The notes beneath the pieces were generated by a model that searched no databases, was not told the DNA's origin, and saw only the letters and a program-made list of their open reading frames with translations. Of a DNA stretch of 5,546 nucleotides, positions 1 to 5,546 are shown in pieces. A program made the translations under genes and the position numbers. Position 1 is the first letter of the stretch. Every line of letters starts with the position of its first letter. Origin of the DNA: Streptomyces violaceus (lineage in GTDB: Bacteria > Actinomycetota > Actinomycetes > Streptomycetales > Streptomycetaceae); assembly GCA_000715635.1 (NCBI GenBank), contig KL569134.1:621-6166 (forward strand), in the 5' to 3' direction.

Positions 1-690
1 GTACCGGTAGCCGAGATCGCGCTGCTCGCGAAGCCACCCGCGCGCCTGGTGCGGCCGGGGCCGGATCCCGGACTGGAAGCAGCCGTACACCGCGGCCACC
101 GCGGCCGACGCGCCCCAGGCGAGCACGAATGCCGCCACACTGCCCTCGCGGGCCGCCACCACCATGGCCGGGACGAGAGCGACGCCCCACACGAGGTCGT
201 TGACGAACGCCTTCCGTCCGGTGCCGGCGGCGAAGAACGCGAACCGCCACGTGTCCTGCAGCAGCAGCGCCGGCAGGACGACGCCGAGGCAGACGAACGC
301 GGGCCCCACGCGGCCGCCGAGACCGAGGCCGACCAGCAGGCACACCGCGCCGAGGGCGGTACCGACGCCGAGCGCGGCACCCGACGACCGGGCCGTCGCC
401 GCGCGCCAGGACGCTTCCGGCGCGCCGCTGAAGCGCACCACGAGCGGGTCGGTGGCCAGCCCGCGGGCGACGTTGAGCACCACGCCGTAGGTCAGCCAGG
501 CCAGGCTGAACACGCCGAACGCGGTCACCCCCAGCGAGCGGGCCACGTAGATCCCCACCGCGAAGTTGGTCATGCTGGAGGCCGCCTGGTCGGCCAGTCC
601 CCAGGACAGCCGGCCGGCGACGGCCCGCCTGGCGGTCCGCCGGTCCGCCGTCGGCCTCGTCTTCTCCTCCTCGGTGGGCATCGGTGTCAT
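1..690 (-). CDS. Polysaccharide/oligosaccharide flippase (MOP superfamily, Wzx-like), N-terminal half, runs off the left edge
   Basis: The reading frame stays open from an ATG at 690 to base 1, giving 230 residues without a stop. After a charged, Arg-rich cytoplasmic leader (residues 1-27), the protein becomes strongly hydrophobic, with likely membrane helices near 28-50, 55-77, 104-124, 128-146, 165-181 and 185-205. The segment around 30-60 (WGLADQAASS...VARSLG...FG) resembles the first helices of MOP-superfamily flippases such as Wzx, which move lipid-linked glycans across the cytoplasmic membrane. Family members usually have 12-14 helices and 400-450 or more residues, so about half is present. 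Its ATG overlaps the TGA of the upstream DUF4910 gene by 4 nt, which supports the start. A second ATG three codons in (681) is an alternative. The transported substrate is not readable; the operon suggests a modified-sugar glycan. An MFS transporter is less likely because no MFS loop motif is seen. Confidence 0.85.
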   Translation of the reverse strand, partial: MTPMPTEEEKTRPTADRRTARRAVAGRLSWGLADQAASSMTNFAVGIYVARSLGVTAFGVFSLAWLTYGVVLNVARGLATDPLVVRFSGAPEASWRAATARSSGAALGVGTALGAVCLLVGLGLGGRVGPAFVCLGVVLPALLLQDTWRFAFFAAGTGRKAFVNDLVWGVALVPAMVVAAREGSVAAFVLAWGASAAVAAVYGCFQSGIRPRPHQARGWLREQRDLGYRY

Positions 691-1961
691 GCCTTGATCA
701 GCCCGGCGCCGTGCAGCGCGCCGGCCGCCGCGGCGACGGTGTCGAACGGCAGCCCGGACCGCTCGGCGACGTCCAGCAGACTGTGCTCGCCGTCGGAGAG
801 GCTGAGCACCCAGAGCATGGCCAGCTGCGCCTGCTTCGCGTCGCTGCGGCCGCCGAGCGAGTCGTACAACCCACGCCGGCCCAGCTGCGGCTCGCCGTAG
901 GGGCTGAGGTTGACGTACCGCCGGTTGCGGTCCAGCACCGCGAACGCCTCGCGGCAGACGGCGAGGGTGTCCGCCATCGCCTCCGGGGAGACGAAGTCCG
1001 GGTTGTCCGCCGACGTGTGGTACTCGGGGTAGCCGGCGTACGGGGTCCGGCTGAGCGAGCCCACGCCGAGATCGAACCCGGGCGAGCAGAACTGCCGCTC
1101 GTCGTAGCCGTACGGAGTGAACTCGTTGACCTGGTGCGGGCGTTCGGAGGCGGTCAGCACATGCCGCATCACCCGGTCGATCTCCGCGTCTCCGCGTCTG
1201 CTCTGCTTGTACGTCAGTCGGCCCGAGTCGCCGGCGCAGGCCAGCACAAGGCCGTGCTTGACCTGCTCGATCCGCTCCGCGTTGCGGGCCAGCCAGGTGA
1301 TCGCCCCGATGGTGCCGGGCGCGAACAGGAACCGGTAGGTGTAGTAGGGCTTCTCCTGCGCCAGCGCCCGGGCCAGGAACGTCGCCACCGCGATGCCGGC
1401 GAGGTTGTCGTTGGCCAGCGACGGGTGGCAGACGTGGCAGGAGACGATCACCTCGTCGGCGACCTGCCCGGGGACCACGTGCTCGGCGTAGGTGAGGTGG
1501 CCGTCCGCGAGCGTGGAGTCGACGCACACCTCGTAGTCGCCGTCCGGCAGCGCGTCCAAGGTGTCCTGGGCCAGGCAGAACCCCCACTCCGGCTTGTAGT
1601 AGCTGGTGCGGTACGGCACCCAACCCGGGTGGTCCGGCAGGGTGTGCAGGTGTTCGCGCAGCTCGGTCAGCGGCATGGTCGCCGACACCGGCACGCTGTA
1701 GCCGAGCACGTGCAGGCTGGACGCGGCGAAGTCGACGACCCGCTTGCCGGAGGAGTCGGCGATGTACGCGTCGCGGATGTTCCACTCCTGCGGCACCGTC
1801 CAGTCGAGCACCTGAGTCCCCGTCGGCACCTCGTGCACCCGCAGCGGGACGTACTCGCCGACGATCTCCAGGGTGGCGCGCACACCGTCGCCGGTGATGC
1901 TCCGGCAGAGCGGGTACAGCCGCTCCACCAGCGCGTGCATCTCTTCGCCGGCCGAGGTCAT
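687..1961 (-). CDS. DUF2172/DUF4910 M28-aminopeptidase-like protein with C-terminal winged helix
   Basis: This 424-residue protein begins at an ATG overlapping the SDR stop codon (ATGA), with a GGTGG five bases upstream. The N-terminal part (LYPLCRSITGDGVR at about 15-28, then VPTGTQVLDWTVPQEWNI at about 45-62) is typical of the DUF2172 family. The core resembles M28 zinc aminopeptidases: CHPSLANDNLAG (178-189) offers His179 and Asp185, YDERQF (286-291) offers Glu288, and EYHTSADN (313-320) offers His315 as metal or catalytic residues. Residues from about 370 to 424 look like the small winged-helix domain found at the end of these proteins. Length and architecture appear complete. Homologues are known to sit in polysaccharide biosynthesis loci, and this one lies between a sugar SDR and a flippase. 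No signal peptide is seen, so it is probably cytoplasmic. Metal-dependent hydrolysis is likely; the substrate is unknown and may not be a peptide. Confidence 0.9.
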   Translation of the reverse strand: MTSAGEEMHALVERLYPLCRSITGDGVRATLEIVGEYVPLRVHEVPTGTQVLDWTVPQEWNIRDAYIADSSGKRVVDFAASSLHVLGYSVPVSATMPLTELREHLHTLPDHPGWVPYRTSYYKPEWGFCLAQDTLDALPDGDYEVCVDSTLADGHLTYAEHVVPGQVADEVIVSCHVCHPSLANDNLAGIAVATFLARALAQEKPYYTYRFLFAPGTIGAITWLARNAERIEQVKHGLVLACAGDSGRLTYKQSRRGDAEIDRVMRHVLTASERPHQVNEFTPYGYDERQFCSPGFDLGVGSLSRTPYAGYPEYHTSADNPDFVSPEAMADTLAVCREAFAVLDRNRRYVNLSPYGEPQLGRRGLYDSLGGRSDAKQAQLAMLWVLSLSDGEHSLLDVAERSGLPFDTVAAAAGALHGAGLIKA

Positions 1962-2983
1962 CGGCGCCACCGCAGGGTGTCGTCGACGACGCCGGCGTCG
2001 GACGCGGCGCGCAGCACGGCGAGCCGGGTGAAGCGTCGCTCGAAGTCTTCCTGGGTCAGCCGGTGTTCGCGGTAGGCGTCGGCGAGTTCGAGCGCGCCCT
2101 GCTTCACCGTCCACTCGCAGTCGAAGCCGGGGACCGCGGCGCGGAACCGGGAGAAGTCCACCCGGTACGACCGCGGATCGGCACCGGTCTCCCCGGTGAT
2201 CACCACCTTGGAGCCGGACACCGCCTCGGCGACCTGCTCGGCGATCTCGGCGACCGTCACGTTGTTGATCTCGCTGCCGATGTTGAACGCCCGGTCGTGC
2301 ACCGCCTCCCGCGGAGCGGTCAGCGCGGCCGTGAAGGCCCGGGCGATGTCGGCGGCGTGCACCAGCGGACGCCACGGGGTGCCGTCGGAGAGCACCAGCA
2401 CCTCGCCGGACAGGAGCGCGTGGCCCACCAGGTTGTTCAGCACGATGTCGGCGCGCAGCCGGGGTGAGTAGCCGAAGGCGGTGGCGTTGCGCATGAACAC
2501 CGGGGTGAAGTCGCCGTCGGCCAGCGCGTGCAGGTCGTCCTCCACCCGCACCTTGGACTCGGCGTACGGCGTCACCGGGCGCAGCGGGGCGTCCTCGCCG
2601 ACCAGGTCACCGCCACCGGCGGCGCCGTAGACCGAGCAGGTCGACGCGTACAGGAAGCGCCCCACCCCGGCGTCGCGGGCCAGCCGGGCCAGCCGTACGG
2701 AGGCGTGGTGGTTGATGTCGTAGGTGAGCTCCGGCGCCAGCGATCCCAGCGGGTCGTTGGACAGCGCGGCCAGGTGGATCACGGCGTCCACGCCGGCCAC
2801 GTGTTCGGCCGTGACGTCGCGCAGGTCCACCCGATGCCCGGACGGGTCCGCGGGCGCCGGGCCGAGGACGCAGTCGGCGAACAGGCCGGCGTCAAGACCG
2901 ACGACCTCGTGCCCGGCGGCGGTGAGGACCGGGGCCATCACGGTGCCCAGGTAGCCCTGATGTCCCGTCAGCAGTACGCGCAA
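1958..2983 (-). CDS. NAD-dependent epimerase/dehydratase (extended SDR), sugar-nucleotide modifying
   Basis: This 341-residue extended short-chain dehydrogenase/reductase has the Rossmann motif TGHQGYLG at residues 6-13 and an acidic Asp31 after the second strand, which favours NAD(H). It also has IHLAALSNDPLG (69-80), the STCSVYG segment (114-120) with Thr115 as the likely catalytic Ser/Thr, and the Y140-xxx-K144 pair in PYAESK. WRPLVHAADIARAF (204-217) is the usual substrate-side motif. The start is TTG: an in-frame TGA lies only two codons upstream, and the next in-frame ATG falls beyond the cofactor loop. A GGGGGA sits 7 nt before the TTG. The Asp-Glu or Asp-Lys pair of RmlB- and RfbG-type 4,6-dehydratases is replaced by Cys116-Ser117, so an epimerase, reductase or similar activity is more likely than a 4,6-dehydratase. 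The exact substrate is unknown. The stop overlaps the DUF4910 start by 4 nt. Confidence 0.93.
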   Translation of the reverse strand: MRVLLTGHQGYLGTVMAPVLTAAGHEVVGLDAGLFADCVLGPAPADPSGHRVDLRDVTAEHVAGVDAVIHLAALSNDPLGSLAPELTYDINHHASVRLARLARDAGVGRFLYASTCSVYGAAGGGDLVGEDAPLRPVTPYAESKVRVEDDLHALADGDFTPVFMRNATAFGYSPRLRADIVLNNLVGHALLSGEVLVLSDGTPWRPLVHAADIARAFTAALTAPREAVHDRAFNIGSEINNVTVAEIAEQVAEAVSGSKVVITGETGADPRSYRVDFSRFRAAVPGFDCEWTVKQGALELADAYREHRLTQEDFERRFTRLAVLRAASDAGVVDDTLRWRR

Positions 2984-2986
2984 GGT

Positions 2987-3634
2987 TCATTCCCCCAGGT
3001 CGAGAGTGAGTTTGGTGACGGCGAACGCCTCGGCGTAGCGCGCGTGGCATTCGATGCCGCGGATCCGTGCGAGACCGAGGAAGGCCTCCCGGTCGTACCA
3101 GGGCCGGTGCCGCTGCGAGGGGTAGTGCTCCTGCAGCAGCCGCACCTTCTGTTCGGCGGTCTCCGGCGACAGTGGCTGGTACGCCGCCGGGCGGCCGAGG
3201 TCGCCGTCCCACTTGACGATCTCGTAGCCGAGCACGAGGTGGTCGCGGAACGCGGTGGGCAGTAGTTTCGCCAGGCCGCGGTGGTCCTGGTGCGCGTCAT
3301 CGGTACGCGGCGCGAGGACCAAATCCGGCTCGGTCCGCTCGCGCAGTTCCTCGACGGCGGCCTTGGCCTCCTCCCAGTGCGCGGGTATCCGGCCGTCCGG
3401 CAGCTTGAGCACCGTCAGCCGCAGGTCGGCGTCCGGGCAGAAGGCGGCGAGCGCGGCCCGCTCCTCCTGCTCCCGCTCGCTGCCACCCCCCGAGAGCACC
3501 AGCGCGTCGATGCGGATGCCCGGCCGCGCGCGGCACAGCGTCAGCAGCGTGCCGCCGGCGCCGATGGCGATGTCGTCGCAGTGCGCGCCCACCGCGACGA
3601 CGCGGTCCAGGGACCCGGCCCCGAGCCGGATCAC
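2987..3634 (-). CDS. PIG-L family deacetylase (LmbE-like, zinc-dependent N-deacetylase)
   Basis: This 215-residue protein is close to the usual size of the PIG-L/LmbE family, which includes GlcNAc-PI, mycothiol-pathway and antibiotic deacetylases that remove N-acyl groups from amino sugars using zinc. The first metal motif is AHCDD (17-21), a variant of the usual AHPDD; the second is HQDH (115-118). His18, Asp21 and His118 are the expected zinc ligands, and Asp20 the likely general base. The GTG start at 3634 overlaps the TGA of the cytidylyltransferase (GTGA) and has GGAG 7 nt upstream. The Rossmann-like first strand (RVVAVGAHCDD) starts about ten residues in, as expected. The stop lies in the same frame as the following SDR, only one sense codon before its TTG. 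In this operon it probably deacetylates an amino sugar on a nucleotide or lipid carrier; the substrate is inference. Confidence 0.92.
   Translation of the reverse strand: MIRLGAGSLDRVVAVGAHCDDIAIGAGGTLLTLCRARPGIRIDALVLSGGGSEREQEERAALAAFCPDADLRLTVLKLPDGRIPAHWEEAKAAVEELRERTEPDLVLAPRTDDAHQDHRGLAKLLPTAFRDHLVLGYEIVKWDGDLGRPAAYQPLSPETAEQKVRLLQEHYPSQRHRPWYDREAFLGLARIRGIECHARYAEAFAVTKLTLDLGE
2991..2996 (-). promoter_or_regulatory. Ribosome binding site for the TTG-started SDR
   Basis: The mRNA reads GGGGGA inside the last codons of the PIG-L gene, followed by 7 nt and then TTG at 2983. The spacing is ideal for the TTG. It is zero for the nearer, out-of-frame ATG at 2990, so this site supports the TTG start. 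Confidence 0.7.
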
Positions 3635-4425
3635 GCCCGCGCTCCGGCGGTGTCCCGTTCCCACACGGCCCAGGGGCGGTCGCCCCGGGCGTAGGCCTCG
3701 TCGAGCGCGGCCCGCTCCTTCACGGTGTCGGTCGGCTTCCAGAAGCCGCGGTGCTGGTGAGCCACCAGCCGCCCGCGCTTGGCCAGTTGGGAGCATCCGT
3801 CGGCGACCAGGTCCCCGTTCTCCGGGATGTGGTCGAAGACCTCCTGGCGGAGCACGAAGTAGCCGCCGTTCTCCCACAGCGGCATGTCGCTCACCGCGGT
3901 AATGCCCCCCACCAGGCCGTCCTCGCCCAGGTCCACGCAGTGGAACGAGGACTGCGGCGGCACCACCATCATCGACGCACCGGCGTCGCGCCGGGCGAAC
4001 CGGTCGATCATCTCCGGCAGCGGGGCGTCGGTGAGCACGTCGGCGTAGTTGGCGAGGAACATCTCGTCGCCGTCCAGGTGGTGCCGCACCCGGCGCAGCC
4101 GCTCCCCGATCGGCGACTCGATGCCGGTCTGCGCGAACGTGATCGTCCAGTCGGCGATGTCGGTGGACAGCAGCTCGGTCCGCCCGCCCCGCAGCACGAA
4201 GTCGTTGGACGTCGTCTCCTCGTAGTTGAGGAAGAAGTCCTTGATGTGGTGCGCCCCGTACCCGAGGCACAGAATGAACTCCGTGTGCCCGTAGTGCGCG
4301 TAGTAGCGCATGACGTGCCAGATCAGTGGCCGCGGGCCGACCATCGCCATCGGCTTGGGCACGTCGTCTGCGGCACCGCTCCGCATCCGCATCCCGTAAC
4401 CGCCGCAGAACAGAACGACCTTCAT
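3631..4425 (-). CDS. Glucose-1-phosphate cytidylyltransferase-like sugar nucleotidyltransferase (RfbF family)
   Basis: This 264-residue protein is about the length of RfbF, which joins CTP and alpha-D-glucose 1-phosphate to give CDP-glucose and pyrophosphate. The N-terminus carries the nucleotide-binding signature LFCGGYGMRMR (5-15) followed by PKPM (23-26). Next come LIWHVMRYY (34-42), CLGYGAHHIKDFF (53-65), the metal-binding region NYADVLTD (126-133, Asp129), ENGGYFVL (185-192) and GFWKPTDT (227-234), all aligning from memory with RfbF landmarks such as GFWQPMDT. The usual Gly before the metal Asp is Ala here. The ATG at 4425 overlaps the methyltransferase TGA (ATGA) and has GAGG 7 nt upstream. 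It starts exactly at the first beta strand, so an in-frame upstream extension to 4482 is rejected. Cytosolic. CTP use is inferred from family resemblance; another NTP or sugar phosphate cannot be excluded. Confidence 0.9.
   Translation of the reverse strand: MKVVLFCGGYGMRMRSGAADDVPKPMAMVGPRPLIWHVMRYYAHYGHTEFILCLGYGAHHIKDFFLNYEETTSNDFVLRGGRTELLSTDIADWTITFAQTGIESPIGERLRRVRHHLDGDEMFLANYADVLTDAPLPEMIDRFARRDAGASMMVVPPQSSFHCVDLGEDGLVGGITAVSDMPLWENGGYFVLRQEVFDHIPENGDLVADGCSQLAKRGRLVAHQHRGFWKPTDTVKERAALDEAYARGDRPWAVWERDTAGARA
3642..3645 (-). promoter_or_regulatory. Ribosome binding site for the GTG-started PIG-L gene
   Basis: GGAG lies 7 nt before the GTG at 3634, inside the end of the cytidylyltransferase gene. 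Together with the GTGA stop-start overlap, it fixes the start of the deacetylase. Confidence 0.65.
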
Positions 4426-5529
4426 GCCTTGACCTCGACGATGCTCAGTTCCGGGATGGGAAAGACCAGCCGGCCGCCCCACTCGTGCACGAAGGACAGT
4501 TGCTCGACCAGCTCGTCCCGCAGGTTCCAGGGGAGGACGAGCACGTAGTCCGGCTTGTCGGCGGCTATCTGCTCGGGCGGCAGGATCGGGATGCGGGTGC
4601 CCGGGGTGAACCTGCCGTGCTTGTAGGGGTTGCGGTCAACCGTGTACAGGAGCAGGTCGGGCCGGATGCCGCAGTGGTTGAGCAGGGTGTTCCCCTTGCC
4701 CGGGGCGCCGTAGCCGACGACCGTCTCACCGCGCTCGGCCGCCTCGACGAGGAACCGCAGCAGGTCCCGGCGCACCTTGGCCACCCGGGCGGAGAACTCG
4801 GTGTATCCGGACAGCTCCTGCAGCCCGGCGGCCTTCTCCCGGTCCAGCACGTCGGCCACCCGCCGGGACGGCTCGCCCGCCACCTCGGCCGGCCGGGCCC
4901 ACAGCCGGATGGAGCCGCCGTGCGTGGGCAGCAACTCGACGTCCACGAGCGCGAGTCCGCCGCTCGCCAGCGCCCGGATAGCGGACGCGACCGTGTAGTA
5001 CTGGAAGTGCTCGTGGTAGATCGTGTCGTACTGGTTCTCCTCGATCAGCGTCAGCAGGTGCTGTACCTCGATGGAGACCCAGCCGTCGTCGGCGACCAGG
5101 GCGCGCAGCCCCCGGGTGAACCCGACGACGTCGGGGATGTGCGCGTACACGTTGTTGGCCACGACCAGGTTCGCCGGGCCGTGCCCTTCGCGGACGGCCG
5201 AGCCGGTGTCCGGGCTCAGGAACTCCGTGAGCGTGGGCACCCCCGCGTCCCGCGCCGCGGCGCCGACGTTCACCGAGGGCTCGATGCCCAGGCAGCGGAT
5301 CCCCCGGTCCACGATGTGCTTGAGCAGGTACCCGTCGTTGCTCGCGACCTCGACCACGAAGGCGTCCGGGCCGAGAGCAAGACGCTCTACGGCGTCGGCG
5401 ACGAACGTGCGCGCGTGCTCCACCCAGGAGGTCGAGTACGAGGAGAAGTACGCGTACTCCTTGAACGTCTCCTCCGGTGTGATCAGCGGAGGGATCTGCG
5501 CCAGCCAGCAGTCGGTGCAGACCCGCAGG
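4422..5529 (-). CDS. Sugar C-methyltransferase (TylCIII/NovU/TcaB9-like, SAM-dependent), 5' end missing
   Basis: The visible part covers about 368 residues and ends in a TGA overlapping the next gene's ATG. Positions here are counted from the apparent GTG at 5543. The remnant zinc-binding domain shows RVCTDCWLAQ (Cys9, Cys12), and AYFSSYSTSWVEHA (31-44) follows. The SAM-binding motif is VVEVASNDGYLL (63-74). IYHEHFQYY (175-183) matches the catalytic region of TcaB9, where a His in this motif is the proposed base. A C-terminal domain with GYGAPGKGNTLLN (277-289) and PDYVLVLPWN (331-340) is typical of the C-methyltransferase C-terminal family. Known members methylate C-3 of 4-keto-6-deoxy nucleotide sugars. 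The first CxxC pair and roughly 45 residues are missing because the sequence runs into adapter at 5530-5546, so the real start lies outside the window. As the first gene seen in the operon, it has no visible promoter. Confidence 0.92.
4433..4436 (-). promoter_or_regulatory. Ribosome binding site for the cytidylyltransferase
   Basis: GAGG lies 7 nt before the ATG at 4425, within the last codons of the methyltransferase. It supports this ATG over the longer in-frame extension that would begin inside the methyltransferase gene. Confidence 0.6.
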
Positions 5530-5546
5530 TGTCTCTTATACACATC
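5530..5546. other. Nextera/Tn5 mosaic-end adapter remnant at the contig end
   Basis: The final 17 bases, TGTCTCTTATACACATC, match 17 consecutive bases of the 19-bp Tn5 transposase mosaic end used in Nextera tagmentation libraries (CTGTCTCTTATACACATCT). Base 5529 is G where the mosaic end has C, so the genomic sequence stops there. The AT-rich run is unlike everything else in the window and lies exactly at its end. A genuine Tn5-type transposon end is possible but much less likely than untrimmed adapter. Confidence 0.95.

Noticed and set aside
687..850. C-terminal winged helix as a sign of a transcription regulator
   Set aside because: This small domain is a standard part of the DUF2172/DUF4910 family architecture, and the rest of the protein is an enzyme-like fold. 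No operator-like site is visible.
49..900. Plus-strand open frame of 283 codons opposite the flippase
   Set aside because: The product is a low-complexity Arg/His/Pro/Gly-rich string. The minus strand in the same codon register encodes membrane helices typical of a flippase.
1183..1198. Tandem 8-bp repeat TCCGCGTC
   Set aside because: It lies within the DUF4910 coding sequence over the residues RRGDAEI, which appear normal for the family. No frame change or array results, so it looks like a chance effect of codon use.
684..2075. Long plus-strand open frame of 463 codons opposite the DUF4910 gene
   Set aside because: It is an antisense shadow produced by high GC and codon bias. Its translation is rich in Arg, Val, Gly and His with no recognisable domain, while the minus strand encodes a clear conserved protein.
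1962..2375. Upstream extension of the DUF4910 frame into the SDR gene
   Set aside because: The extra residues are Arg/Gly-rich shadow sequence. The conserved DUF2172 region starts just after the ATG at 1961.
3635..4270. Long upstream extension of the PIG-L frame
   Set aside because: It overlaps almost the whole cytidylyltransferase in another frame and is Arg-rich without motifs. The GTG at 3634 with its overlap and Shine-Dalgarno is a better start.
4426..4482. Nineteen-residue N-terminal extension of the cytidylyltransferase
   Set aside because: The extension lies inside the methyltransferase gene and has no family resemblance. The ATG at 4425 with GAGG upstream begins right at the first beta strand.
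3751..4548. Plus-strand open frame of 265 codons opposite the cytidylyltransferase
   Set aside because: It has no domain signature and lies antisense to a well-supported enzyme, crossing its gene boundary. It is a codon-bias artefact.
5530..5546. A real Tn5/IS50 insertion end
   Set aside because: Only the mosaic-end core is present, it stops at the very end of the sequence, and it is the standard tagmentation adapter. Contamination is the simpler explanation.

Overview
The window is a stretch of very GC-rich DNA, roughly 70% by eye, that is coding throughout on the minus strand. The high GC, the strong third-position G/C bias, the GTG and TTG starts, and the lack of any in-frame TTA codon I could find all suggest an actinomycete, probably of the Streptomyces/Micromonospora/Actinoplanes type. 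The genus is inference. No RNA gene, insertion sequence, CRISPR array, promoter or terminator is visible, and there is no intergenic gap longer than 3 nt.

In transcription order (high to low coordinates) there are six genes: a sugar C-methyltransferase (5' end missing), a glucose-1-phosphate cytidylyltransferase-like nucleotidyltransferase (4425-3631), a PIG-L-family deacetylase (3634-2987), an NAD-dependent extended SDR epimerase/dehydratase (2983-1958), an M28-aminopeptidase-like DUF2172/DUF4910 protein with a C-terminal winged helix (1961-687), and the N-terminal half of a polysaccharide flippase (690 to beyond base 1). Four of the five junctions are 4-nt ATGA/GTGA overlaps. The fifth is a 3-nt gap before a TTG start. 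The genes are almost certainly one translationally coupled operon.

Together they look like part of a cassette that makes and exports a modified sugar for a cell-surface glycan or a glycosylated metabolite. The cytidylyltransferase would activate the sugar, the SDR and C-methyltransferase would remodel it, PIG-L would remove an N-acyl group, and the flippase would carry the lipid-linked product across the membrane. The role of the DUF4910 protein is not known. Neither a glycosyltransferase nor a recognisable sugar-nucleotide 4,6-dehydratase is present, so the pathway must continue outside the window.

The last 17 bases (5530-5546) match the Tn5/Nextera transposase mosaic end exactly. They are almost certainly sequencing adapter left at a contig end, so the apparent GTG start of the methyltransferase at 5543 is an artefact and the gene is truncated there.
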